This document shows, piece after piece, positions 1 to 10,786 of a stretch of DNA of 64,000 bases (position 1 is its first letter; every line of letters starts with the position of its first letter). Made by a program: the position numbers and the translations under genes. Below the pieces are notes generated by a model, which saw only the letters and a program-made list of their open reading frames with translations, was not told the DNA's origin and did no database searches. This DNA comes from Prorocentrum cordatum. Taxonomy: Eukaryota > Sar > Dinophyceae > Prorocentrales > Prorocentraceae. The stretch lies in the NCBI GenBank assembly GCA_963575745.1, contig CAUYUJ010018468.1:16001-80000 (forward strand). Direction: 5' to 3'.

Positions 1-137
1 TGCTCCTCCCCCCCCTCCTCCTCCTCCTCCTCCTCCTCCTCCTCCTCCTCCTCCTCCTCCTCCTCCTCCTCCTCCTCCTCCTCCTCCTCCTCCTCCTCCC
101 CCCTCCTCTTCCTCCTCCTCCTCCTCCTCCTCCTCCA
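1..137. repeat. CTC trinucleotide microsatellite
   Basis: The first 137 bases are an almost uninterrupted (CTC)n tract with a few C-run and CTT interruptions. It runs off the left window edge. It has strong strand asymmetry (pyrimidine on plus) and no coding signal. Confidence 0.95.
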
Positions 138-451
138 CCTCGTCGCGCGACGGTAGCGGTCTGTTCGATGATGGCAAGACGGCGACGATGATCACGACTA
201 CCAAACACGAACGACAACGAACAGCCGAACCGAACCAGAAACGAGGAACAGAAAATGAAGCGAGGCATCGGATTAGGAGGATCAAGCAGAAAGGCTGGCA
301 AGGGAGGAGGAAGGAAGGGCTGGCGCTGCGCTGCGAAAGTCAAGGCACATGGCAAAATGAGTAGAAAGGTCCCAGCCGCTTGGGTCGGTACCAGACGCCC
401 GTGGATCTATAATATCGCCCCGATGCACAACAAAATCTTGAATTGTTCCTT
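138..451. other. No gene seen
   Basis: Mixed-composition sequence between two simple repeats. Short overlapping open frames exist on both strands but none shows domain-like content or a start supported by context. I see nothing further in it. Confidence 0.4.
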
Positions 452-612
452 CGCCTTCCGTCACGTTTCCTTCATTTTCCTTCATTTTTCCGTCATTTGT
501 TCCGTCATTTTTTCCGGCATTTTTCCGTCATTTGCCCTTCGAATCCCAACATGTTCCTTCATTTTTTCCTTCATTTTTTCTTTCATTTTCCTTCATTCGT
601 TGAAGCTTCGGC
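452..612. repeat. Degenerate TTCCTTCATTTT minisatellite
   Basis: About a dozen imperfect copies of a 10-12-base unit, consensus TTCCTTCATTTT with variants such as TTCCGTCATTTG. AT-richer than its surroundings. The open frames across it are products of the repeat. Confidence 0.85.
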
Positions 613-780
613 GAAGCTGATTTTCATTCATTTTTTGAAGAAAGATTTTTTTCTTTTTTTAGAAGACGCGTCATTATTTAGGAAAAAGTAATGGAGAAAC
701 AATCCTAAAGACAATAAAAAGAAAAAAACATAAAATATGATATCTTCTTTTTTTTATGTAGATCGGATGGTCTGGGTACG

Positions 781-1275
781 TTAGGTGCCCTGAATACCGC
801 GAGGGCTCGGGGCCCTGGCGGTGGAGTCAGCGACGCGCTGCTGACCCCGGGCTCTGAGGTCGGGATCGGGGCGAGGGCCCCCCGCAATGTCGACGCCTGC
901 GGCGTCGGAGCCGTCGCGCGCGTTCCCTCCGGGAGCGAGGGTCACTCGGGGGCCCTGTGGGCGGAAGGGAAGGGTGGGTGTAATGGAATCAAATGCGAGG
1001 AGCGGAGGGACAGCGCTGTCTTGCGCGCCAGGGTTACCAAGGCTACCAGGGCTGCGACTAACGGCCGCTTGTTCTCTTGAGTACGTCAGGCTTGTCCCGC
1101 GGGACCCATCCTCTTCTCGGTTAACGGCCGAACTGTCATTCCTCCATTCACCAGAGTCTGCGGGATCGATCGGAGGATCCGACGTGAGATCGATCATTAT
1201 GAGGTCGATCGGATCTCCCTCTGAGCCCGGTGGCGAGGGTTGCCCAGGAAGGATCTGGGACAAAGCGTTAACCAC
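781..1275 (-). CDS. Hypothetical acidic protein fragment
   Basis: A 164-codon minus-strand frame beginning at a GTG, so the real start is unknown. Just upstream in transcription sense lies a C12-13 run that could hide a frameshift. The N-terminal third is acidic and contains IDLIMIDLTSD, which resembles a SUMO-interacting motif (hydrophobic core beside acidic residues). The rest is Pro/Gly/Ser/Arg-rich and probably disordered. No domain is recognised. The overlapping plus-strand frame (887-1330) is the weaker candidate. It could be an exon of a larger gene or a chance frame in GC-rich DNA. Confidence 0.25.
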   Translation of the reverse strand: MVNALSQILPGQPSPPGSEGDPIDLIMIDLTSDPPIDPADSGEWRNDSSAVNREEDGSRGTSLTYSREQAAVSRSPGSLGNPGAQDSAVPPLLAFDSITPTLPFRPQGPRVTLAPGGNARDGSDAAGVDIAGGPRPDPDLRARGQQRVADSTARAPSPRGIQGT

Positions 1276-1330
1276 GGGGGGGGGGGGGGCTGGCTGCAGC
1301 CAGCGCGTGGCCCCCCAGGGCCTGCACTAG

Positions 1331-1701
1331 GCTCGTGCCCCCGCCCTATCTTTCACCGACCCGATCGATGTCGCGATGGGAAGCCCCCTCCTCCATGGAG
1401 CTAGGCCCGGCCTAGCGCCTCGCCAGGCGCTGCCCCGCGGGCAGCGCAAGCGGCCCGGGATCGAGCGGGGCCTAGGGGGCCGCGAGCGGGCGCGGGGGGG
1501 CCGCGGCGGCCCTGCAGCGCGTCGGGCGCCCCCTCGAGAGCGGGGGCCGCCCGCGGACGGCTCGAGCGATACTGCCGCGAGAACCTGCAAAGCGCGTTGC
1601 CAAATCGCTTAATTACTGCTAGCTTTCAACGAGAGGGCCGCCGGCAGAATAACGGCACCCTAACCGCCAGCAGCCACTTTGAGGTGTGAGAGGCCCCGGC
1701 C
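1331..1701. other. GC-rich spacer, no gene supported
   Basis: Very GC-rich sequence with overlapping Arg/Gly/Pro-rich frames on both strands. Such frames stay open because stop codons are rare at this composition. No protein-like pattern is visible. Confidence 0.4.
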
Positions 1702-3262
1702 TCACTGCCCCATCAACACCTCTCCGTCGGCCAGCGGCCGACTAGCGGTGCGTCGGCGCCGCGGTTGGCGCCGCCGCCCCCGCCAGCCCCGACGCAATAA
1801 GAGTGCCGAGGATAGACCCAGTCTGACTCCAGGCGCCGATGACCCAAAGGAAATGAAACAAAAGCCAACACTGTTCCAAGTCGACGCCTGGCCGAGGTTG
1901 TTCAGCCCAGGCCATTGCCCCCCACGATTAAGGAAGAAGGATGCATCGATGATCGCCCGAATCAGCAGCGCGAAAGAGGCCGCGCGAAGCACGCCAGAGG
2001 AAAGATCGCATAGGGTGCTCATCCCCAGTGAGTCGTGTGCGATGGCGAGTACCGAGCCCGAAATGCCCCAAATGCTGGTAGCCGTACCCCACAGAAGAAG
2101 CACCCAGATGAACCGCACGCTCAAGGTCTCAATGACGCGAGCGGGAGGGGCCAAGTCAGGGTCGAAAGTGAATCGCACAGCACGCAGCTGCACGGCTGCC
2201 ATGGCGCCCGCGATCATCAAGCCCCAAAACCAGCATGTTGGCCATCATGAGGACATTGAAGATAGACCCGGCACGCGCGGCCGCCTCCGCCCGTTGCTGG
2301 ACAATGCGAATTTCGGTCCGCCACGAAGTGCAGAGGCGAGGGAAGGCAACGCAACGAGAGCAACTGGGCACCGCCGGAGTGCCCCCGTCAACCACCGCAG
2401 CGCCAGACCTGTCGCACGGGATGGTCGTGGCAGGCGGCTCGTCCACCGTGTCCATGCGCACGCCAATCCTCGCATGATCGCAGCAAGCCCTGCCCTCGGC
2501 ATAGCTACGCAGCAAGGTGATCTCTGAGCCACCTTCAGCCTGCTTCTTCAGCTCAGCCATATGAGTCGGAGCATAGTCGCGACGGTGGAAGCACTCTCCA
2601 TGGGCGGGCCAAGGCACCATAATGAAATGAGGCTGCACCACAGTCAGAATGCAGCCGCGAAGCAAAGTCGGGTGACGACACCAGCAGAATGGGTTGCCAC
2701 AAGACCGGGTGACGGGCTCCCACCTGACACCAGAGTGCAGCGGGTAACCATCCATCATGTGCCACTGATCGTCGGTGATGTTCGACCCGCAGTGCTGCCC
2801 ATAGAATGCGGCGCGAGGACGGCCGGAGCCATCACTCTCAAGAACCGTCACATTCGCAACGCCATAATTGGGCGAGGGGTGCGCCGCCACGGAGTCGCAC
2901 GGCACGTTGAACTGAACAGGACCCGGCAGATCGTCACCATACTGCGCGCCGTCGAACTCCGACCATGGCACGTCGAGTGGCACGCGGTGGCCGCCCAGCT
3001 CAAGGCCCGGCGAGCCCAAGAGCAAGCCGAAGCAGCGCATGAACGACGGACAGCCATAGATGGTGAACCACACAAGGGTCGCCAAGCCAAGCGCGGTGCC
3101 CAGGATGCACCTGGAGCGCACACGCGCCGCCCGCTCAGTTGCGGCAAAGAACGCATGGTCCTGGCGCTCCTGCTCACCCAAGCCAATGTGAACATTGGCA
3201 GAGTCGACGAGCAGCGCCTCGTAGGCCGCCATGGCAACTGGAAAGTTGATTGCCGCGGCCAC
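1702..3262 (-). pseudogene. Hypothetical multi-pass membrane protein, one frameshift
   Basis: Two minus-strand frames (3262 to about 2222, then about 2222 to 1702) join into one protein-like product if one base is removed from the GGGG run at 2222-2225. The join falls inside a hydrophobic stretch that becomes a continuous transmembrane helix (..NMLVLG then LMIAGAM..). Predicted membrane segments: one near residues 52-72 (core GTALGLATLVWFTIYG), one at the junction, one around RFIWVLLLWGTATSIW, and one around RAASFALLIRAIID. Between the first and second is a Cys/His-rich luminal-looking domain with CWCRH and several other Cys. No family is recognised. The break sits in a homopolymer, so sequencing error is as likely as decay. 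The N-terminus may extend upstream. Confidence 0.5.
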
Positions 3263-4571
3263 GCGCGGGCTCGAGTGCGAGGGCTGAACCAGGCAGCGGG
3301 CCGGCGCTTGATCCTTGAGCCAGAGGCTACGGGCCGGTGGGGGGCACTTTTATGGTCAGCGGCCGCGGGCGAGCGCGCCGGCGGCGAGCCCAGTCAAAGC
3401 TGGGCACGCAGCGACGAATTAACCTGATGCGACGGAGGGTGGCCACACAACAGCGGCTAACCGAGCCCTCACGCAGCAATCCAGCGGCGGACTGGCGAGT
3501 GGGGGGCAACTGAAACTGAGTCGCACTGCCAGCGCGAAAGCACGCAAAACGTCGGGGCCCCAGGGAGTCGGAACAAACGACGACCCAGGCCGTAAGCCGA
3601 AATTAATGCAAGGACGCAACCCCAGACAACTGCGTGAGTACCAGGGTGGCCCGAAGGACCGTCGGTCAAATAATTAAAACCAGGAGGCGAGAGCGTTGGC
3701 GGGCTGCGACGTCCAAGGGCGGCCGTAGCCGCATAGTCCCGAGGCAGCAGAACCCGCGCATGCGAGAAGCAGCAGAGCTGCCACGCAGCCAAAATGGCGC
3801 GGGTCACCACGAACCAATGCGCGAAGCGGCGCCAGGTTGACCACCACGAGCCCAGCGCACCGAGGCGGCGACGGACGGGCGAGAGCACCACGGGGAAGAC
3901 CCAAGCCTGAGCCCAGGGTACCGGCCACACGTGGTGGGGCGAACAAGACAGAGCGGTGCCGAAGGCGGCCGCCGGCCCCGTAGAAGGAAAGAGCAACCGC
4001 GATTTGATCGGCAAAGCGAGGGCCAGCGCGGCGGGGGACGACGCCACCGACCGACGAAGAGATCGGAGGCCAAGCCGAGCGGGGGGGGGGGGCACCCCGA
4101 CCCGGCGGGCCGCCAGGCAGCGCGGGATATCCCGCCCCGGGGGCGAGAACATCTACAGCGGGCCAAAGGCCGATATTGGACAGGTGGACCACGTCCCCAG
4201 CAGTAGCCCACGAGTCAGTATTGTCAGCGCGCCACTGCTCAAGTTCCCAAGGACGGGGAGCAATGGGGGCTGGGCAGGGAGAGGCGCCGGGGAGGGAGCA
4301 CTGCCTGCAAGTCGATCGGCGGCCACAGCGGGGAACGCGGCGGACACGTCTAGGGCGAAACAGAGGGGGCGGACAGGTAGGCCACGGCCCCGGCGGAGGC
4401 CCACGAGTCAGCATGGTTGCTTTATTGATTTTTTTTTGTTTCGAAAAACACTCCGGCCTGAGGCCACCCGCCCCCGCAAAAAGGGTGAGCTCGCGCCGCG
4501 CTCGGGGCCTCGGTCCGGGCCCAGCTCGGGCACCTCGTGGGTCCAAGCTTCCGTCCGCTTCTCTGGTGAGC
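3263..4571. other. Overlapping open frames, no gene supported
   Basis: Three minus-strand frames (3469-4152, 3674-4546, 3804-4211) stay open together. The first contains two hydrophobic stretches (around ILAAWQLCCF and VVWGCVLALISAYGLG), so an upstream exon of the membrane-protein gene at 1702-3262 is possible, but no frame clearly wins. A 30-40-base motif (GGACAGGTRGRCCACG...CCCACGAGTCAG) occurs twice, at about 4177-4218 and 4370-4412. Confidence 0.3.
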
Positions 4572-5043
4572 TCAGGCCAAGTCCGCGGCCTCGATCTCCC
4601 CGACTTCGATCGAGTTCGTCGTAGACGTCCCGAGCGCTTTGGCGATGTCCACGGTCGCCATGATGCCCCCCTCCACAGCCGCCGCGATCGCAGACCGATG
4701 CTGTTCCATGCCGTAGATGCGGGCCATGGTGCCGGCCAATGTCTGAGCCTCGAGGCTCTCCTTGCCTAGGGTAGCCAGCGGTGCTCCGGCAGAGCTGGCC
4801 CTCGTCGTCCGCATCCTCGGCGGGATCGATCCCTTCTTCATTCCCAAAGGGATGGCGAAAGAGCGTGAGTTGCTAGAGCCGCTGTCTCCTCCACACAGCT
4901 TATGAAGAGGCCCGTTGATCACCGTCGACGCCGATGAGCGTGTACTCCGCGTGTCTGGTGGGGATACTTTTTGTTCGGCGGCTCCGAGGCAGCGGACAGG
5001 GGGCGGCAGGCGTCGCCTGGGCCAGCAGGCGAGGCGAATTAGC
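4572..5043 (-). CDS. Hypothetical protein or exon
   Basis: An open minus-strand frame runs from a TAG just upstream of 5043 to the TGA at 4572. The part after about 4922 is protein-like: AIPLGMKKGSIPPRM, then an alanine-rich amphipathic region with AGTMARIYGMEQHRSAIAAA and VDIAKALGTS. No ATG lies before codon ~60 of the frame, so this may be an internal or terminal exon entered by splicing. No family is recognised. It lies on the same strand as the membrane protein at 1702-3262, 1.3 kb upstream of it in transcription sense; whether the two belong together is unknown. Confidence 0.35.
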
Positions 5044-5046
5044 TAC

Positions 5047-5828
5047 AACAGGCAACGCACCTGCAAGAATGCGAGGCGTGCACATGCACTGAGCAGAGTG
5101 CTCCGCATTAAGGCGAACGCACCTTGGCGCCAGCCACGCCGAGGCGACGCAGACCGCAGCGGCATGCAACGGGGAGTCGCCCTGTCGGCGCCAGCCCGCT
5201 CAGCCAACCTAGCCGAAGAGGACAGGTAGAACCGAAGCGACACGCTGAAGGCTGAACCACTCAGCGCGAGGTCCGTACCACCGCCGCACTTATGAGATGC
5301 ATGCCCCTCTAGGAGGCCCCCATGTTGGATTTCTTAAAAGTAGTCCCGGAACAGGTGTTAGATACGATCCGTGATACAAGCCCAAATACATGCAACACAA
5401 CATTTTCGAGTATGATACCTGCACAAGGTATCGGTGCGCTTGCGGAGCCCATGTAAGATACCCGCATACATATCCCCCAACTACAAACCGTTTCGTAGGC
5501 CATGCGCAGCACCTCAGGAAGACATAGCCGCAATGTAGCCCGAGGGGGTTTGCTATGTGGTGTAATCTGCGCGCAGCGAACCACGTCCGCTGGCTACGCG
5601 GAGCAGTTCGCGTGGACGGTGCAGGCAACGTGGCGCAATATACGCGGGAGAGGGTAGGAGGATGAGGGGAGAAGGCGAGGAGGGCAGGGAGGGGGGCGTG
5701 CAAAGCCTGTCCATATACTTTCCGTGCGAGGCTGGACACGTTCTGGGTTTGAGCCTTGTAAGCCAGCTTGGGGCCATCGTTTCGAATGGTTAAACGCATT
5801 TTCCGTCGCTGTTTAGGCTCTGCTGCAG
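5047..5828. other. No gene seen
   Basis: Lower-GC sequence with short frames in all directions and no domain-like content. It precedes the plus-strand locus beginning near 5829 and could hold its promoter or 5' untranslated region, but no promoter motif is identified. Confidence 0.3.
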
Positions 5829-6548
5829 ATGACGAGTTCAGTGTTGTGTGTTCTTTTCCTTTATGCAGCGAAGCGTTGCATGGATGTTTCTGGCGGCGCT
5901 TCTGGAGGCGAGTGTCTCGCGTCCTGGGGTGACGAGGTGGCCAGCGGCAGTGACGCTGGTGAGAGGGGGCTCGCGTCTTTTGGTGAGCCCGAGGTCGCCG
6001 AATTGTCGGGCTGGGCCTCTGATGGGCCCAGCAACGACGGGGGGCCACTGCGCGACGGGGACTCGCATCACGAAGTCGCAGCAGCTTGCCCTCGCACGTG
6101 CATCGCCTGACATTCGCGGCCACGGATTGGACATGAGCCTTAGATTCAGTGCCTTGCGGCACCGCGTGCGCAAGCGGCTCGCGACGTGCCTCGATCACCG
6201 CCCTGCCGCGCCAGAGCTTGTAGCTCTGGAGGACCTGGGCGTCCGCGACGAGGGCGCCGAGGGCGAGGACGACCTCGCTGAGGCGGTCGTCGCTGTCGAG
6301 CCTGGTGTGCCACCGCCAGAGCCCGAGCGCCACGCCTTGGCGGGGTCCCTCGAGATGATGGCTGCCATCGTTCAGGCTGCGTCTCTAAATGTTGCTTGTC
6401 GTGCCCATTCCTCCCCGAAATTCCTTGGACATCATGTGGGTCTAGCTTCGCGGCCCTGTTGGGCCTACGTGAGCTCTCGAAACCATTGCCTGGGCAATAT
6501 CCGTGGGGGTTTGTTGATAGGAAGGTTTCAGGGCCTGGAACCTCCCCT
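5829..6548 (+). CDS. Possible N-terminal exons of transposase-like locus
   Basis: Two frames look coding in turn. At 5829-6110 an acidic Gly/Ser/Asp-rich frame (CMDVSGGASGG.., SGWASDGPSNDGG) runs to a TGA. At 6133-6390 a second frame from an ATG (MSLRFSALRHRVRKRL) is acidic and alanine-rich and ends near LEMMAAIVQAAS. Coding then appears to pass to the frame of the next feature. A splice acceptor TTTCAG ending at 6528-6535 before GGCCTGG would fit, but no donor/acceptor pair could be proven. The exact structure is uncertain. Confidence 0.25.
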
Positions 6549-8249
6549 TCAACAAACGCATTGTTTGACGTTGCCTTATCCGAGGCCCATGCGGGCCAGC
6601 TGCATCCCGACCCGAAGCGCGCCCTGGCACTGCAGCACTACGCCCAGACCAGTTCACATCGCCAGGCTGGCTTTTGTGCCGAGGCTGAATCGCTCGGCCT
6701 CGACCTCCGAGCTGCCCAGGCGCTCCTCCACTGCACGGCGTCCTCGAGTGTATTGATGCATCGGCGGGGTTTTGTTCGGATGGTGACTGGATTGGTCCGG
6801 GGCGTCGTTGCATCTGGAGGCGCGGCGATCTGCTATTATAGTGAGCTCAGGTACGACGAAACTCCAATGAGGACCAGATGTGTCGACCCAGAGAAGCCAG
6901 GACCCGCCGCTGGAGATCTTCAGCTGGAGGTCGCAGACCATGATCCTGTCAGCTCAATAATCACATCGTGTGTCTCTTCCCACGTGGCCAAGATCGTTCA
7001 GACACTCAGGTCAGAGAATGTGTTGCTCCAACTTGCCAATGGGCAGTTCTTGCTCGTCCGATGTCAGATTCCATGTTGGCTCCAGTGTACATCCGAAGGC
7101 AAGGGCGAGCACTACTTTCAAGCATTGGCTGCAAGTGACGTTGCTGCTGAACTCCCAGAGGACGTTCTGCCGGCATTTCGGCGTCGGCAACGGTGCGTCT
7201 GCACAGACGCCGACGCTGCCGTCGACAGGGCAGAGCGCGCAGTGGCGGCCAATGACAGAAGATGGGTGGTTCTCAAGACCAAGTGCGAAGTCCATCGCGT
7301 GTACCACTGGCATGAGGATGTGTTTGACCAGATAGGCCACGTGGTGAATCGCATGCGACACATCGCAAATGCTTTGAACGGTGGTGATGCCATGAGGTCG
7401 TTCCGCAAGGTTCTGCGACGCACCATCGGCGGCATGCTGCACTACGTGCCCAACGTTCGCCCTCAACCCGCACAAGTGCGTCGCAACATCAGCCTCCTCG
7501 ACGTTGTTTTGGCACGGAAGCCTCCAACCCACCTGCTAAGGCGAGTCTTGCTGTTGACGTTTGCCAACGGCGATTGGAGCGACAGGAGCCGCATCACACA
7601 TTATTGCAACGGTTGCTGCAAGAGTGAGGCTGACTGCAGGAGAACAATATCAGGTATGTTTGCTAGTGCTTTGGCTTCTTGCGCTCCTAAGCCTTGGCCG
7701 TTGAAGCGGTGGGTTGGCGCAGACGAGTCGGTGTCGTGGCTGGGGCTCATGGAGAGTGTTCACGGCTTGCTCACCACTGCGTTTCTTCAGTGGTCTGGTA
7801 CTGCTCCATCTCCTTCGTCGGCTGGTCATCCCAAGTTTCGTGGCGACGAGTCGGACGACGATGCCGTTCCTGCCGCCTGTGGCGGCGGCGGTGACGGGCG
7901 CGATGGCCAGCCCGACCTTGGCGCAGCTGCAGGCGCCGACCCGAGTGATGCCAAGAGGAAGGATCAGTCGAAGCACCGCTATCTCGGCGGCAAGTGGTTG
8001 CGGGATAATGGTGGCTACGCCCTCGGTACTTTCATCATGATATCGAAGGTGATTGCGCCTCTGACGAATATCATGGATAACTACTTGCGTGCTGGTTCGG
8101 AACTTCAGGACAAGGTCGAGGAGCAGAGAAAGCTTTTCGGCGTTCCTGGGGTTGCACGTTGGGTTGTGAGAATCATGGGCTCAGTGTTGCTCACCGCCAG
8201 TATCCTTGGAAATTGTTCTTACTGTTGCGCCCTGATCGGCGCGCTGGGG
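6396..8249 (+). pseudogene. DDE-transposase-like dinoflagellate family protein, part 1
   Basis: A 600-codon frame with a coherent protein. Visible signatures, counted from 6396: YDETP (D at residue ~154), D in CTDADAAVD (~271), CEVH (Cys ~297, His ~300), and a later Cys-rich patch HYCNGCC near ~400 after ANGDW. An Asp followed at a short distance by C-X2-H is typical of the second catalytic block of MULE/hAT-like DDE transposases. I associate the YDETP/CEVHK/NGDW set with a large dinoflagellate-expanded family, from memory only. The frame ends by a frameshift at the GGGG run 8246-8249; adding one G joins it to the next feature in mid-sentence (..ALG then VLAEVASDC). TTG at 6396 is not a credible start. 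Either a decayed mobile-element gene or an intact gene with a sequencing error. Confidence 0.5.
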
Positions 8250-8980
8250 TGCTCGCCGAGGTAGCGTCGGATTGCAAGCGCATGATGGACCCCTGGAGCG
8301 CAGCGATCGTGGATACGTATTCGGAGTCAGAGCTTGGGCTGCTGACCCCAGCTTGCTTGGCCGAGATTTCCGCCAGCGCGGAGCTGCTGCAGAGGGAGAC
8401 GATTAGCGTCGAGGCCAAGCATGCTGCGATCCGGAGAGTTTTGCAGCAACATTCTGTTCAGACTCACGCTGTTTTGTTCGCTCACATGTCGGCGAGGAGG
8501 ACTTGCAAGGAGTTTCGGCAGTTGTTTGCAGAGTACAAGCGGCAACACCGAGACTGCGCAGACACATCCAGCACAGTTCCTGCTCGATCGTCGGACGAGC
8601 AGGTGAAGCCGACCAAGAAGCGCCGCGCTTGCTATGGCGGAGCTTGGAGGTTATTCATTCGGGAGCAGACGGTTGGCACCCGCGAGTTCGGGAATATTGC
8701 GCAATTGTCTGAGCAGTACCGTGCGCTTGGCGACGAGGAACGGCGTCGTCTCACTGAGCTTGGCAGGGAAGGAACTGCCCGTCGAGCGGCTGGGCACAGC
8801 TCCACCTTCGGTGAGAAACCTCGGGACGAGCGGCGGAAGCAAGAGAAGAGGGATCGAGACCTTGCAGTACAGAGGCTGGCGCATGCAAAGCGTCACGGTG
8901 GTAGCATACCTGACGTTGTCGGTTCAGAGCTCGTTGCTTTCACTCACGTGCCGCCCCGTCTTGATGGCGGCCCTCATTAG
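8240..8980 (+). pseudogene. HMG-box-like region, part 2 of same locus
   Basis: This frame continues the 6396 protein after the frameshift. It contains an alpha-helical region, then at about 8605-8795 a basic segment that resembles an HMG box: KKRRACYGGAWRLFIRE, FGNIAQLSEQYRALGDEERR, then LTELGREGTARR. HMG boxes share the pattern of a basic start, an aromatic pair and a final helix with repeated Glu/Arg. A highly charged Arg/Glu/Lys tail follows. The frame stops at TAG 8978-8980, but the same frame stays open for 1.8 kb beyond, so the stop may be a nonsense mutation (one base from CAG). DNA binding is inferred from the HMG-like pattern only. Confidence 0.45.
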
Positions 8981-10786
8981 CTACCAAATCAGCGGTCTTT
9001 GGACTACTTGATTCAGTTGAGGTCAAACTTGAGGCTGGCATCGGATGCTCGGAGACTCGCAGATCGCAGAGACGACGAAGACCGAGTGGCACGCATCAGG
9101 AGTGGCGCTGATACGGTCAAGCATTTGTCTCTGATTGCGCCCGAGATCGGCTTGCGCGCCGCTGATTTTGCGTCCGTTTCTCATGCAGATGCTGCGGTTG
9201 GCATCCTTCGCTGGAGTTCGGGGGATCTGTCGCTGAGGGTACAGCGCGCTCTTTCATTGCCGATGCGGGGGGCTCCTGCGCGATTGGCCAGGGCGTTGCT
9301 GGACACGTGGGCCCAACTGCACCAGGCGATCGATTTCAAGAGCATCCCGATCTTCGCAGAGGCTGGCCATGGCACCTGGACCGACTGCGCGGAGGCAGGC
9401 ATGTGCTTGTGCGGCGTGCATGGTAAGGTCATGAAGTCGTTCCAGTCGAAGCTTGAGCACCCCATCAAGCGACAATGCCCTCCTAAGTCAACTTTGCGCG
9501 AGAAGCTCGTCAACGCCGAAGTTGTCATCTTGCTGATCGGGCAATCCAAGCCAAAGGAGTATGACAGGAGCCAGGCATGGGACGACAGCTTAGTCCCAGA
9601 TGCACCAATCCAGGCAGCTCGCTTCCTACACGTCGGCCATCATTCGCTGAACCCTTGGAGATCAATGTTCCATGAGCTGATCGGTCCTGTTATCGTGGAT
9701 GCATCTGTGCCGTTGCCTCCCCTCGTCAGCTTGCAAGGCACCCGCAACTTCCTCACGATATGGGAGCTGGTATATTCAGTTGGCTTTGATTTGAGGTGGG
9801 CCTGTGCATTGTATTCGGCAGTCTTTTCGGCGTCTGGGACGGGCGAGTTCTTGCCTGACGGCTTATCTTCTCAATTTGTCGAGGGGTCGATTCGGCTGGT
9901 GTGGAACCCCTGGTGCCCGAAGCCTCGCAAGCGTGCTGGTCGGATGCCGAGTGGCATGCTAGCCAGCTGGGCTGATGATGCAGATGTCTCGGAGCACCAG
10001 CCTGGGGTCGAGGGCCCGCTTGCCATCCATGACGGGGACGGTGTCGAGGGCTCGTTCGAAGATGCTGACCCAGACGATATGTTTGCATATTGTGGCGTGG
10101 ATGATTCTGGGTTGGGCAACGGCGCGCCGCCTGAATGCGGTGGTCTAGATGTCCCTGTTGACTTTCCGTCAGAGGTGCTGGAGTACGAGCCTGGTGGGGA
10201 CAGCGATGCCAGCTCTGTCGGCGACATAATCGATGCACTTGTCGTCGCAGATGCGCTCCAGCTTGAGGGGCCTGGGCTCGACCATGATCGAGACGCGGCT
10301 CGACCTGCTGGAGCTGTGCTTCGGCCTGGGGCAGCATCGAGCTCAGGCGCGCCAGCTGCCGTGCCAGAGGACCCGCCTCCCCCGCCACCGCTTCCAGTTG
10401 AGCTGCCAGGGCCGAGGTCCATCATTGTCGACATTGGTTCTGGCACGCTGACTTGGTATCGATCGAGCCACGACTTTGTCGCTAACTGCCGCGCCGCTGG
10501 GCACGGCAAGTCAGGTCAGCGCAAGAGGCACAAGACGTCGTATGCTAATGCTGTGCGCCCAGCGCAGGGGGGGCCTGCTGTTTTTTTGGCTGCGTGGCTG
10601 CTGGATGGCGCCAGGGGCGAGTATCTGGACAATCGCTCGCACAAGGCGGATTTCGTTGTCTCGTGGCAGCAGAGGAACGACGCCAGGGAGGTGCTGCGCG
10701 GGCTGCCGAACGGAGCCCTTCTTCTTTCGAAGGAGAGGCCCAAGCGGCCTGGGGAGGATACAGAGGAGCCGCGTGAGCTCCCATAG
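8981..10786 (+). pseudogene. Large hypothetical C-terminal part of same locus
   Basis: In frame with the preceding feature and separated from it only by TAG 8978-8980. About 600 codons, ending with TAG at 10786. A folded-looking first half includes a Cys/His cluster (DCAEAGMCLCGVHGK). A long acidic, low-complexity middle follows (DGDGVEGSFEDADPDDM), then a proline run (EDPPPPPPLPVELPGP) and a basic end containing GHGKSGQRKRHKTS and FLAAWLLDGARGEYL. No domain is recognised. TTG at 8999 is an arbitrary start; the context suggests continuous translation from upstream. Together the three parts would make a protein of about 1450 residues or more. Confidence 0.5.

Noticed and set aside
527-545. tRNA B-box-like TTCGAATCCC
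   Set aside because: No matching A box or cloverleaf around it; lies in a TTCCTTCATTTT minisatellite.
3786-3797. Second spliced-leader-like match (CCATTTTGGCT on minus)
   Set aside because: Only 11 bases match, not extending to CTCAAG; within chance expectation for this window.
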